The notes beneath the pieces were generated by a model. The model saw only the letters and a program-made list of their open reading frames with translations. It was not told the origin of the DNA and searched no databases. Positions 48,801 to 60,119 of a stretch of 64,000 bases of DNA are shown here, piece after piece. The translations under genes were made by a program, and so were the position numbers. How positions within the stretch are numbered: position 1 is the first letter of the stretch; each line of letters starts with the position of its first letter. This DNA is from Lepisosteus oculatus (lineage: Eukaryota; Chordata; Actinopteri; Semionotiformes; Lepisosteidae): assembly GCF_040954835.1 (NCBI RefSeq), contig NC_090698.1, forward strand, positions 7,190,501 through 7,254,500, given 5' to 3'.

Positions 48801-51800
48801 AAACCCTTCAAGGAACTCAGGGTTTCAACCCTAGTGCCAGCACACTCCTCTGAAACATCCAAATGATCAAGCAGCCATTTTCCCACTGGGAACCCATCAG
48901 CAGATGTAGAACCAAGCACATGTCACTGACTCCACTACGAGATCACAGCTGAGTGAGTGTCATAGCCCATGTCATAGCGTCAGTGGAGACAAGACAACCA
49001 CATGCCATCGAGAACATTTTAAACTGATCAATGGCTGTTTACAGTTGCAACCTCTGTACCACACAGGGAGCATGAGAAACCTCTCACTGCACTGCTGTGA
49101 CACGCCCACCTGTCAGAACTGCTCACATGCTGTGAGCCACGTAGGGCCCTACAGGAAACCCAGCCCTGGCCTGAGGAGCAGTGTATTTCTCGCTCATGGC
49201 ACGGCCAGGTTACAGGGGCTGTGCAAGTCCCAGTGGCTGATCTGGCACTGCAAGCCGAGGAAACTCTGGCTGACTTAGTTTGGTGTCACTCAATCAGCTG
49301 TGCAACTCAGCCAGGGGAACTCTCGGGGCAGTTCCCCTTTCAGCTCCAGCTCTGCAGGAGAGGAACCTGGGCGTGCAGGGTGCTTGTACCGGTGTGAGCT
49401 GGCCTATGGGAAACAGGTCCGTAAACAATGACACTTCACAGCAAGGCAGCTGTTTGTGCACGATGTTCCCCTGCAGGCACGCGCTGGTGGTGGAGTGCAC
49501 TCTGGGGTGTGTGTCACTGCCTGAGGAAACATGCTCTCCATGGTTCCCTCTGCCTTCCACGCAGGCAGAGATGGGTGCGGTGGGGGAACGGGAGGCGGGG
49601 GAGGCAGCTTACCTCTTGTAGACGATTTTGAGGTCCCTCCACTCCAGGAAGCTGCACATCTTGGGCTTCCTGGCCAGCACGACCTGCATGAGCTCGCGCA
49701 CCATCTTCTTCTTGTCGCGCTCCGAGGTGGCCGTGTACCACTTCTGCAGCCGCAGCTTGCCCTGCCGGCTGAACAGCAGCATGAAGCGCATCTGCAACAC
49801 AGCAGGACCACGGCTCAGGTCAGCGAGGGGACCCCCGTCCCAGCCCGATCGGCAGCAGGTCGGGGAGGGGACCCCCGTCTGGGCGCGATCGGCAGCAGGT
49901 CGGGGAGGGGACACCCGTCCCGGCGCGATCGGCAGCAGGTCGGGGAGGGGACACCCGTCCGGGCGCGATCGGGAGCAGGTCGGGGAGGGGACCCCCGTCC
50001 CGGCGCGATCGGCAGCAGGTTGGGGAGGGGACACCCGTCTGGGCGCGATCGGCAGCAGGTCGGGGAGGGGACACCCGTCCGGGCGCGATCGGGAGCAGGT
50101 CGGGGAGGGGACCCCCGTCCCGGCGCGATCGGCAGCAGGTCGGGGAGGGGACACCCGTCCGGGCGCGATCGGGAGCAGGTCGGGGAGGGGACCCCCGTCC
50201 CGGCGCGATCGGCAGCAGGTTGGGGAGGGGACACCCGTCCCGGCGCGATCGGCAGCAGGTCGGGAGGGGACACCCGTCCCGGCGCGATCGGCAGCAGGTC
50301 GGGGAGGGGACCCCCGTCCCGGCGCGATCGGCAGCAGGTCGGGGAGGGGACCCCCGTCCCGGCGCGATCGGCAGCAGGTCGGGGAGGGGACCCCCGTCCC
50401 GGCCCGATCGGCAGCAGGTCGGGGAGGGGACCCCCGTCCCGGCGCGATCGGCAGCAGGTCGGGGAGGGGACACCCGTCTGGGCGCGATCGGCAGCAGGTC
50501 GGGGAGGGGACCCCCGTCCAGCTGCGATCGGCATCAGGTCGGGGAGGGGACACCCGTCCAGCTGCAATCGGCATCAGGTCGGGGAGGGGACACCCGTCCA
50601 GCTGCAATCGGCATCAGGTCGGGGAGGGGACACCCGTCCCGGCGCAATCGGCAGCAGGTCGGGGAGGGGACACCCGTCCCGGCGCGATCGGCAGCAGGTC
50701 GGGGAGGGGACCCCCGTCCGGGCCCGATCGGCAGCAGGTTGGGGAGGGGACACCCGTCTGGGCGCGATCGGCAGCAGTTCGGGGAGGGGACACCCGTCCA
50801 GGCCCGATTGGCAGCAGGTTGGGGAGGGGACACCCGTCTGGGCCCGATCGGCAGCAGGTCGGGGAGGGGACCCCCGTCCGGGCCCGATCGGCAGCAGGTC
50901 GGGGAGGGGACACCCGTCTGGGCCCGATCGGCAGCAGTTCGGGGAGGGGACACCCGTCCAGGCCCGATTGGCAGCAGGTTGGGGAGGGGACACACAAGAT
51001 CGGTAGCTGACCGTGCGGAGCCACTTTTTTATTACTCTCCCGTTTTACATGAAATATCTTTACGCAAAGTCTTATATACGTAATCGGCAATGAAAAAATA
51101 CAAATACTGGAAATGAAAATCCGCACAGGACGGGGAATTTCACAAATTCACATCTGGAACAGGTTACAGAGCCTGCAGCACGCCGGTGCTTTCTTAATCA
51201 CACAGCACCACCCTCAGTACAGCTCGTGAAGACAAAACAGGTGCGAAGGGGAAAGGCAAGTCAAGAAAAGTTCAGTTGTAGTACTGTTTTACCTTATACT
51301 ACATACATACACATGCGAGAACACTGACAACTGATTTGACTTGTTTGAGGGAGGGGAATAGGAGGTCTGGGGGGGGGGTGTTCTGATTATATGCGATTTG
51401 GGGTATATGCACTATGTCAGGAACTTAACTACCGAGTAAAACCAGACTCTCATGTACTTCTACTCAGGTGGTGTGTGAGTGACAATATCAAACTCACTTA
51501 GAGGGATGCATATGCCTGTTTTTTCATTTTTGGATCCTATTTTTACTGTTGGGTTTGCAGGAGAAAGGGCTACAGCAGCAGTGTCCCAGTCTGGGATCCC
51601 AGAGCCCTGAGCGCTACACCACTTTCGTTCCCCTCCGGGAAAGAAGACAGCAGTCTGGCTGGACTGTTTCCTCCAGACTGGCTCTGTCCGTGTCCTCCCC
51701 CCACCTGGATGAAGCAACAGCAGCCAGAGTGCGCCAGTTCTCTCCCCACACACCAGATCTCAGTGGGGAGGAAAACAGAGTGATGAAGCCAGTTCAGAGA

Positions 51801-54800
51801 GGGGGATTATTAGGAGGCGGTGAGCAGTAAGGGTAGGTAAATTTGGCCTGGACCTCAGCATCCTAGACAAATTTTGTAGGTTGTGCTCTTCAGTTGTTTT
51901 CAGTTGTCAATGTAAAGACAGCTCTTTAAGCCTGATTATAAGATAAATGATTATAATCTATTGAAAGATTATAGATTATAATCTATAGATTATTATAGAT
52001 TTATAGACATTGTATTATTATCTATAAGATTATTATATGGTTATAGACATTATAGATTATAATGACTATAATCTAAAACAATCTAACACCGCTTCCGAAG
52101 TTCGATTTCCCTGCACATTACTGCACGCCTTAGCAGGAACTTTGTTTCTGCCATTGAAAACAGCAAGCGAAGAAGGAGCACACGGAGTCATACTGCGTGC
52201 CAGTCCATCCACAGAGGCAACTCGCTGCTGGCTGCTACAGCAAAACAAGACTGATCAGGTATCAGTGCGAGCGCACAGCCTGCTGCCCTGCTGGTGTGCG
52301 GAGGAGAGAGCAGGAGATGAAAGGAGACTGGGGGGGAAAGGGGAGAGGGATACAGACAGAGGAACAGCACGGGGCCTGAGGATACAAAGAAGCTGCGCGG
52401 GATCGGTTCGGAACAGAAGCTGGAGGGCTCGAGGCCAAGGAATAAAACTGCAGGAAATAACCGGCAAGCCTAAAATTAAACGAACAAACTAAAACCGACT
52501 GAGATTCAGACTGAGCTGTTCCCTGAGGGGCTGTCCCAATTTACCAGCTCGGCATCTCGCCTCTGATCTCGTGCTACTACAGAGGGAGATAGCGGCATCA
52601 TTACAGCAGATATCGCCCACAGCCTGTAACGGAAGCGTTCTTTCTGGACCCTGTGCAGACGACACAATCCGGGGATGAGTGAGGAATGAAAACAGGGGGC
52701 GTGTCCACGGTTCGCTGGTGTTCAGGGGAGGTGTGGCAGAGGCAAGCAATCCAGAGCCGAGTCCAAAAGGGGTATCCAAGACGGGGCAAAAGTCCAAAGC
52801 CAGGCGATCCATCCAAGACAGATGATTAAAACAAGAACCGGGTCGGGACCGGCACGGGAACGGGAACAGGAACTAAAACCTTGACGGGACCAGGCGCTTC
52901 CAGGTCCTGGACTCGCCTGGTACGGGAACCAATGCAGAGCCCAGAACAGAGTGAGCGCCTGGCTTTTATAGGACAAGGGGAATGAGCTGGAGGCAGGTGC
53001 AGGGAATGAGTACTGAACAAGGAAGGGCTGGAGCGTCCTTAAGAGGAGGGGTTTACGATTGTGACACAGCCTCCACTCTCAATACAGAGTGCAGAGAGAA
53101 ACAAACATCTGTACATAGACAGTAAGCATCACTGAATGCCTCCTCTCTCGGATCCAAGAGGCAGAGAGGCCGCAAATAGGACACACCTATTCGGGTGACT
53201 GGCATGCTGCCCTGACAGGCTGGCAAACTGACAGACTCACAGCGGGCAACAGCACCAGAGAAATCTCCCGCAGGCTTGTCTTGGGGCAGCCGAAATAGTG
53301 TCCCATTGGGAAAGGTGCTATTGGCCTCCATGTGTGTCACAGCAAATCCAGAGTTAGGAATCAGCTCCCAAACACACGCATGCACGCACGCACTGTACGC
53401 ACTGTACGCACTGTACGCACTGTACGCACTGTACGCTTTATGCTCAGGATGTATGAGCATCCACAGCACAATGTTAACTGCAACCTGGCTGTTGATTCTG
53501 ATTCGTCATTGCTCTTCAGGGATCCAAGAGACCAGGTGGGGAAGGGATCCAAGTGCCTGGATTTGGAGGGGAAAAGAGTGAGTTTCAGCCAGCAGAGAGC
53601 AGGCAAGTTTAACAGCCATACTGCACAGCACCAAGGCCTCGCTTACAATACACTGCTGAACTACAGCCCCCATGTCACACAAGTGATGGTGCTGCCCCAC
53701 TGAAGACTAAAAATAGGAGGTACTTCCTCCAGAGATTTGATTAACTCTTTTCCATGTGAAACCAATTCAGAGAAAGCTCAGCTCTTCCCCTTCATGCGTC
53801 TTTGAGGATCCTCCTTGGAATGTGAAATCCTGCCACAGGCCAGCCTTCTCCCCTGATACCAACACAGATCCTGGGAGGACCTCCCATGCAAAATGGTGTC
53901 CTTCGTTTCGTAAGATGCGTCCCTTGAGGTTGACCTCTGCTGCTGTGAGTGGCCAACAAGGAGTTCCCCCGCCGCTGGGCAGGTGGAGACTCAGCTTCTC
54001 GGTCTGGGATGGAAGACGCCGAAGAAGGTCTCCAGGGTTAGGAGCGTGTGAACAATGGTCAGGATCCGGGCCGGCCTCTGTCAGCACGCGCCAAGGCCAC
54101 AGGTCCGAGGGCTGTACTCGGGGTATCAAAGAGTTTGCACAGAGGAGATTACAGAGCAGGGGAACAAATGAACGAACAAGTTAAAAAAAGCAAAGACACG
54201 AAGGCAGGGAGTGAGAAAATACAGGCCGGGCTACAGAGTCTCTGCACCTGCGTACACAGCGCATGGCAAAGAAATCTATCCAGATCCCTGATCTTAAGGT
54301 CAACCCCCCCATCTCCCCAAACCAGAAAACAAATAGAGAAAAGAGTTATAGGGAAATAGGACTGAAGTCATGTGAATAAACCCATCAGACGTGAAAGCCG
54401 GAGCTATCAGTGTGGACACCCACATGCATACATTAATCTACGTAATGTAGGTGCACATCCAAGCCTGTGGATTGTTTGCCTGTTCGCACACTGAGCAAAA
54501 CCGGGCACGGTTTTCGATCTAGAAGGAAGGGAGGTGCTCCACGCGCTCGGAAGAGTCTGCAGCCCTGGCTACAGGCTCCTACAAATTTCACCGCAGTCAT
54601 GCTTTTGACATAAGTAGAGCACTTTTATTTCTAGCACAGCTCGTGGCGTCTGGGGCACTGATGCGCGGTGCAGATTAAAGGAAAGCGCCGTGACCCGCGC
54701 TGTCCCACTTTACGGATCCAGGTGACGGCTGCTCCTGGGACTTCAGCCCCCACGAGCATTTGCAAAAGTGACCACACGACTGCGCGCTCACTGGCGCACA

Positions 54801-57074
54801 GGACCAGGGAAATTCGCCCTGGAAACGGAAAGAGAGTAACGTGGCAATTGAGCACCGTGCCTGTGCCAAAGTTGATGACTTACTCCTCAGAAATAACCAG
54901 TCCCTGAGTACATCACAGTCAGTCAGGAATGGTCAGTTAACCAAAATGAGCCTGAAGGCATGTCTTGAAAATCCAAGGTCTGTTTTACTAAAAACATGCA
55001 GAGCTAAACAGTGGTTTATTCTGATGCTCAGTGCATGACAAAGTAACTAACGTCATTTGTTAGTACAAATCCTAAGTTGCCTTCGGTACCATGTTTAGAA
55101 TCTTTATTATTACACCAGTGGTTACACAGCCCAGTAAAATCCCTGCGTCAGGAGAGACAGGGTCAGGAGGTCAGGATGCATGAGCTGCGGTGAAAGGGTC
55201 AGGAGTTAAGTTATCGTACTCCGTGCACAAAGGTCAGGTCACGGCCGCTGGCACAGCATAGTGTGGCTCCAAGCATGGGAAAGCGGGCACTGATCTCATT
55301 AAAGCCGGAGCGTCAGTATTAATCAATAATCTCATTAAAGACAAAGTCCGTTAGTACTGCCTCCTGTATCTCTACATGAACTCCGTGGGGGTCAGAAAAA
55401 AATCGTATTCTCAAACTCTGGGGCTTACAACAGGTGAGCTCACTAGAAAGACATCGAAAATGGCACCAGTCATCAGCCAGCCTGCTCTTAGGACACTTTG
55501 GTCATTTCAGACACCGGGCCGCAGGAACGATGCTGATGTTCAAGAGGCAGGACAGAGGAGACAACTAGACTGACTCCTACCTGAAAACTGAAGTCATGTA
55601 CTGCTCAGGGAGACGGGGGGAAGCGAGTACAGAGGATATTTCAGTGGTTGTGATTCTAGTACTCAGGTATTCTAGTAGTCAAAGTCCTCAAAGGCCCCGA
55701 TTAAGTCAAAAGCCACTTCCTCAAGATCAACAGTGACACCTGACCCTGGACACAATCGGTAACTATGGGGGAAGGCACTTAAAACAGAGAACAGGAGGCC
55801 CTTCTTTACACAAAGGAGGGTAGGAGTGTGGAACAAGCTGCCCAGCCATGGTGCTAAAACTGGGACCTTGATTTCTGTTAGGAAGAGACAGGATAAGATC
55901 CTCAGATCACTCAGCTATGAGCTACAGTACTAAACCTCCTCTCCTTTCTTGTCCAGCTGTTTCCAGGGGAATGGATCCGGGTGCTGACTAACCCCTTCAG
56001 CCTATTTTCCCGACTGGAGCAGCCTGTCTGCCAGTGCTCTCCACCCTCACCCCCTCGCTCTTTAATCTGGCGCCCGGACTGCTGTGTGCTCAGGCTGCTC
56101 TGCGGCTCCGCTCACACCCCGATCCTGCACTCCCAGCCCGCACCCTCCAAGCTGGGACGAGCCGGCCAGCCCCTGCTGATGCGACCTCTGAGACACATCC
56201 CTGGATAACCCCTCAAACTACTTACCCTGATCAATTTATTCCCCATCTGCTCATCGAAACGGCATATCTGAATTAGATCCACACGGCTGCATTATCGTAG
56301 TGGTATGTGCATGACCTTGCTTATTTTAATACTTGTTATTTACTTATTTTTACCCTCTACCTCTTCTGGTGACGGGACATAAACTGTCCTACTATTTTGG
56401 ATACAGGCACACCTCAAACAAGGAGACTTCCGAGAAATGTAACAGTAGCCCCTCACGTTAGCTTTGCTCCATTTTTCGTGTTTTTTTTAAAGATTCTTAA
56501 ACCCCAAAAAGTGTGAGCAGAGGTATCTGACTCGCTTACAGTATGTCGACAATGCACAAGACGCGCAAGTTTTTTCTCTCTCTCTCTGTGCTCCGAAAGC
56601 GGCTTCCAGGTTACAATGGCTACGCTGGCCGTGACGTCAGCACCTCACCTGCCCGGGTGCCTCGCGGTAGAGGACCCAGCCCGTCCGGGTTAGAGCCCCC
56701 CCCGAAAATCAGCACGCTCCCCCAGCCCCCCCACCCCCAAATAAATGAAACAGACTTTCACCTGCTCTTGCTTTTTACGTGGGTGGGATTCGCTAATATT
56801 AGCTATTTGTTCTTTTTAATAAATACGTTCGTTGAACCCCAGAGCTATTTATAGTTAACAAATAAGAGCTGCAATAATAAAATAAACAGAAGCTCGGAGT
56901 CGTCCGTCTTTTTCAACTGCGGGCGGAGAGGAGAGACAGGTAGCCGAGCTCTGTCAACTTGCGGAAACAAAATGCACACCTGGCCGAGCCTTCAGGGTGT
57001 AAACATGTTGTATTGTTCATTTACAAAAAAAAAAGATAGCCGATACAGCAGCAGAAAGAAAACCGCCTTACCAT
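45762..57074 (-). CDS. ap1s1: AP-1 complex subunit sigma-1A, five coding exons
   Basis: The small sigma chain of the AP-1 clathrin adaptor, which works at the trans-Golgi network and endosomes and, with gamma-adaptin, binds acidic dileucine signals. Joined exons 57074-57072, 49791-49613, 47965-47857, 47264-47127 and 45809-45762 give 477 nt, 158 aa, the usual family length. All introns are GT-AG and phases agree. The protein has one longin-like domain: [20 protein letters not shown] start, [20 protein letters not shown] (49-68), [33 protein letters not shown]. The C-terminus [15 protein letters not shown] (144-158) separates it from AP1S2 and AP1S3. Only the initiator Met is in exon 1, so exon 2 also begins with ATG. 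SERPINE1 lies upstream on the same strand and VGF converges from the left. Introns carry a 5S SINE, an LTR and a 40-bp minisatellite. Confidence 0.95.
46262..46774 (-). mobile_element. 5S-rRNA-derived SINE, longer copy, in AP1S1 intron 4
   Basis: The head on the minus strand starts GCCAGCAGCCATATCACCCT at about 46774, like the first bases of 5S rRNA, and has a GGGAGACCTCCTGGGAAA block like the 5S internal promoter. The body matches 14988-15440 and the partial copy at 51697-51850. The tail CCAGAAAAGCGCTATATAAG is of the L2 type. It lies in the same orientation as AP1S1. Confidence 0.8.
47127..47264 (-). CDS. ap1s1: AP1S1 coding exon 4
   Basis: 138 nt encoding V98-E143, [20 protein letters not shown] through [14 protein letters not shown]. 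The acceptor is GGGGTAG|GTGTGT and the donor GAG|GTAGGC. Confidence 0.95.
47857..47965 (-). CDS. ap1s1: AP1S1 coding exon 3
   Basis: 109 nt encoding the end of R61 and Y62-S97 ([20 protein letters not shown] through LDKYFGS). The acceptor is CTCTCAG|GTATG and the donor AGT|GTGAGT. Confidence 0.95.
49613..49791 (-). CDS. ap1s1: AP1S1 coding exon 2
   Basis: 179 nt from the second Met (M2) to two bases of R61. The acceptor is TGTGTTGCAG|ATGCGC and the donor AAGAG|GTAAGC. The 40-bp minisatellite begins only 30 bases upstream of this exon on the minus strand. A candidate branch point, CTGAC, is at the edge of the first degenerate repeat unit, with its A at 49820. Confidence 0.96.
49821..50992. 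repeat. 40-bp GC-rich minisatellite in AP1S1 intron 1, about 29 copies
   Basis: The unit is of the form CGGGGAGGGGACACCCGTCC followed by CGGCGCGATCGGCAGCAGGT, repeated about 29 times with point variants (CACCC/CCCCC, GGCGCG/GGCCCG/AGCTGC). One unit near 50261 is a base short. Variant units occur in patterns, such as the AGCTGC type clustered at 50518-50600, as expected from unequal exchange. Because 40 is not a multiple of 3 and the unit lacks stops, long artefactual open frames run through it on both strands. Every unit carries several CpGs and a GATC. Confidence 0.97.
51697..51850 (-). mobile_element. 5S-type SINE, partial (body only)
   Basis: It shares CACCTGGATGA...GTGCGCCAG, CACACACCAG.TCTCAGTGGG and GATTATTAGGAGGC with the longer SINE at 46262-46774, but lacks the 5S head and the L2-type tail. 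A fragment in AP1S1 intron 1. Confidence 0.65.
51935..52080. repeat. AT-rich, self-complementary repeat array
   Basis: Imperfect repeats of ATTATAATCTAT and TATAGATTAT alternate over about 145 bp, so the segment can fold on itself many ways. A low-complexity palindromic expansion in AP1S1 intron 1. Confidence 0.75.
52600..53067 (-). repeat. Ty3/gypsy-like LTR, probably solo
   Basis: On the minus strand it starts TGTCACAATCGTAAACC at about 53067, after a purine-rich stretch. It contains a promoter-like CCTATAAAAGCC and a CT-rich middle with repeated TTCCCGT units, as in fish Ty3/gypsy LTRs. No pol sequence flanks it. The far border is estimated and could extend to about 52490. Confidence 0.5.
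53068..55699. other. AP1S1 intron 1, middle part
   Basis: Apart from the 9-bp tandem repeat at 53391-53436 I see no feature. Open frames of 120-142 codons at 53756-54184 overlap on opposite strands and resemble no family. Confidence 0.35.
53391..53436 (+). repeat. 9-bp tandem repeat (CACTGTACG)5
   Basis: Five perfect copies of CACTGTACG preceded by CACGCACG variants. Being a multiple of three, it yields short periodic open frames on both strands. Confidence 0.9.
55700..55925 (+). mobile_element. CR1/L2-clade LINE fragment
   Basis: The plus-strand translation from about 55768 reads [20 protein letters not shown], then [20 protein letters not shown]. This resembles the C-terminal tail of CR1-clade reverse transcriptases, where FFTxRVVxxWNxLP precedes a short hydrophobic tail. 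Only this tail is present. It lies in AP1S1 intron 1, antisense. Confidence 0.55.
55926..57071. other. AP1S1 intron 1, promoter-proximal part
   Basis: A perfect CRE (TGACGTCA) lies at 56632-56639, about 430 bp inside the intron from exon 1, within CpG-bearing DNA. No other feature is recognised. Confidence 0.4.
57072..57074 (-). CDS. ap1s1: AP1S1 coding exon 1 (initiator Met only)
   Basis: The minus strand reads GACAAG-ATG|GTAAGG: the start codon abuts a strong donor, so exon 1 contributes just M1. The AP1S1 family is known for this layout. The 5' UTR lies to the right. Confidence 0.88.
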
Positions 57075-57480
57075 CTTGTCCAGCTTCCGAGACGCAGTTG
57101 GTTTTCTCACAAGGCTGGATCTTTCAATTCCCGTTTTTCTTCCCCTGATCAGATTCCGTCCCCGAACCGAATAGGTTAACACTTAAAGTCTGACTCAGCC
57201 ATTACCGTACACGGTCGGACACACACGGAGAGAGAGAAGGAGGGACGTAGGCGAGGGGATGGGCCAAGCCTCCTCTCGCGCAGGCGCACCGAGGCCCCCA
57301 TCCGAAAAGTGCCGAAAATGGACGAACACCGCCAAGTGCTGTTCGGCTCCTTCGTCACCATGGCAACCCCCCTCACCATCGTCTTCGTTTTTTGCCTAGC
57401 CAGACGTAGGAGGAGTGGGTGGCGATCAGACGATCGCCATGGCAACCATGCAGTGTTTCCATAACAACGGGACAAGGCAA
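57075..57480 (-). promoter_or_regulatory. ap1s1: AP1S1 5' UTR and CpG-rich promoter with RFX X-box sites
   Basis: CpG-rich DNA directly upstream of the AP1S1 start codon, without a TATA box at the expected place. A consensus X-box GTCACCATGGCAAC is at 57354-57367, with weaker relatives at 57434-57447 and 57455-57468. The start site is not resolved. Confidence 0.55.
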
Positions 57481-57490
57481 ACGTATTTAT

Positions 57491-57493
57491 TAA

Positions 57494-57538
<45 letters not shown>

Positions 57539-57547
57539 ATTATTATT
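57491..57547 (+). repeat. (ATT)n microsatellite
   Basis: About 18 ATT units, slightly interrupted at the right end, immediately upstream of the AP1S1 promoter. Confidence 0.9.
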
Positions 57548-60072
57548 GTTGCGGTTTGGGGAGGTAAAAACGATCGTTAAAATGCATGAAGAGGCTATGA
57601 TTCAATCCTAAAATAATGAAGTAACACACTTAACTGACCGCAACAATACATCTGTCCAAATGCACACCACACTCTTCCGCGGAGAAAACTAGATACAATC
57701 GTGTACACACAATCACAAGAGCCACAGGACCAAGTTCACCGGATATGTCCTTTCAGCGGAGCTTCCTGTGTACGGTTGTCAACACCACTCGGGCTTACAC
57801 AACGTAGACACACGAACACAGACACAGGCAGCCAGCCCATTGCAGTGTGTTATGCACAACCCTTGGTGCGACCGCCCGGCTTGGCGCTGCTTTTATGCGG
57901 CTTTTACAATCTTTTCTTGTGGGAATGAACTTTTCCGTCAAACGTGGTATTGCAGCGCCCTTTGCCTGTAAGCCAAGAGTGTAAAGGTATCAGCTAAAAT
58001 AATTAAAAAGAAAAAAGAGGCAGTAGCACCGGTGAAAACTGACTTCGCCCTACAGATACCAAGATTAACTGAGAAACATGGTGACAGGGCGATATGGAGC
58101 CACAAGAGGTCGCCTTGGTATTTGTAAGGTACTGTAGCGACCGCACAGCTCAGAGCAGTGAAGTACAGTATGTGATGGCAAGGAACACACTTTCAACACA
58201 CACACAAACACAGTCTTGAGTTTCCAACGGAATTTTTAATAAATATATAAATATCGAAAAATATACAGATTCTAGAAGAGCCCAAAAATATCAGCATCTG
58301 ATTTTGACAAAAGTAACCAACGCAAAATAACTTCTCACACGAACAAACAAACGATAAAATATCTCTCTTGACTCCCCCTCGCTCTGCAGATGGAGGCCCC
58401 GCGTTTCTGAGACCTGGCTTACACGACAGGAGCCTGAAGAAATGTAGTGCATTACGAATCCCAGGGAGAAGCTCACAAGTACTTTGCCACATTCAGGGCG
58501 GCAGACGCAGGAAAGAAGCGATACCGGGTGGATGCGAAAAGCGCAATTCTATTCACGGCAAAACTGGGTGCCGCGGGGGAACAGTTCAGTTTCTTTCTTT
58601 CTTTTTTTTTACCCGGGTGCATAAAAGATTTGGGAAATTAGTATGAAATGCTAGAATACACTAAAGTCCACCAAGGAAAATGACATGGAGAACTGTAATA
58701 GACTGTAACACACCTTGACCATTTTTAAAATACCACGGCTGGCTGTAATCAATTATACAGTGAACTATGGTGTACTGTAATGCAGAATAATACTCTGAGC
58801 TATACTGTGGTGTACTTTAATAGAGTATTGCAGCATAATACTCAATGGTACACCATTCTAAATTTGCTATATTATAATAAACTGTAAGAAAAACTCTGGA
58901 ATCAATGGCACACTGGAATGTACTATAATAAACTGTCATATACTGTGATTTTAGCCTGCAACCTTTCCCTGGTACAGTATGTCACCCATTTCATATGGCA
59001 AAAAAAAACATTAAAAAAAGCCTGGCATTTACTTAACTTGTGACCAAATCTTTTACAAGCCAGTTTAGTGCATTTGAAGATGAATTACTTTAAAGTCAAA
59101 GCAATAGAAATTCAGCTTTTGGGAGGGTCATTCGGGGGTCAATCTCTCGCACGACCACATCTCTCAGCTCTCTGTTCCCACCTGCTTCCACCTCCTCTTT
59201 CAATTTCTGACAACTTGCCTGGCATACAGGTTTGCAATAATAATGTGGATGAGTCTAGTGCTTGCAATGATAATTGCAATAATCATGCTAATGTCATCTG
59301 GGCTATCTTTTACAAACATCCTGAATGACCAGGAGGCCAGTTTAGTCAGCCTCTCTCTATAAAGAGTGACACTCCATGACTCTTGCAAACTGGCAGGTTC
59401 ACTACGAAAAAGAGAGCGAAAGAATAATCCATTTTTGGGTCGTCAGTTCGACTAGGGCAGGTGGAGCTTGTGAAATTGCCATTTGAAGACTCTCTCATTG
59501 CCATTCGTACTCAAGCATCTGGATTGGAGCTCCCCCTTGTGGCAGCACAGACTCAGAACCCCGGCGGATTGTGCTTTTTCAACCATTCAAAAAACATCTA
59601 ACAAGTAAACTTTTAATAATAAATTAATTTGAAAAGGACAAAAGTATCAAATAACAGTGCTTCTTTGCATAAGAAAATATACTTCAGTTCTTTTAAATAT
59701 AAAATTCTCTCTAAATGTCTTTGCTTCTCAGTTCCATTTTGTTGTTTTAAGAGCTTGGTTTGGAACAACTTATATTACTATAATTTTGCATTGGATACTT
59801 TTTTATATTATGATTAGCAGACAAAATCATATGGAAAACATCACTTTTCCTGTTTTTACTTTTATAGCTTCAGGAATGGAGTGAATTTTGCTTCATAAAA
59901 ACCAGCCAAGCTTTTAAAACCTTATTTCTGGAAGCCATGAGTGATTGGTTCATTGATTGGAATTGAGCGGAATTATTGACAGTTGGATTATCTGACTCTT
60001 TTCTCTGTCCAGTTTCAGTCTAGTAGTCTGTAGACGACGGAGTGTCAAAGGTCAGGGGTCAGAGGGTAAAGA
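57548..60072. other. Intergenic stretch between AP1S1 and SERPINE1
   Basis: No exon, RNA gene or named repeat is recognised. A stretch rich in ACTGTAATAGACTGTA-like words (about 58660-58930) is a degenerate low-complexity repeat. The right part should contain the SERPINE1 3' UTR; a minus-strand ATTAAA occurs at about 59611 but is unproven as its poly(A) signal. Confidence 0.4.
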
Positions 60073-60119
60073 TCACTTATCCTCTGGTTCCATCACCTGG
60101 CCCATGAAGAGGACGGCAC
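60073..60119 (-). CDS. serpine1: SERPINE1 last coding exon
   Basis: 47 nt encoding (G)AVLFMGQVMEPEDK and TGA. The acceptor is CCTTTCAG|GTGCCG. It is three residues longer at the end (EDK) than the mammalian ending at MEP. Confidence 0.93.

Noticed and set aside
49531-51126. Long open frames of 139-491 codons on both strands
   Set aside because: They are translations of the stop-free 40-bp minisatellite in every frame; only 49613-49791 on the minus strand is a real exon (AP1S1).
53756-54184. 142-codon open frame in AP1S1 intron 1
   Set aside because: An opposite-strand frame of similar size overlaps it and neither resembles a known protein.
57176-57475. 99-codon minus-strand frame upstream of AP1S1
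   Set aside because: It covers the CpG-rich promoter/5' UTR; it ends before the AP1S1 start codon and has no recognised domain.
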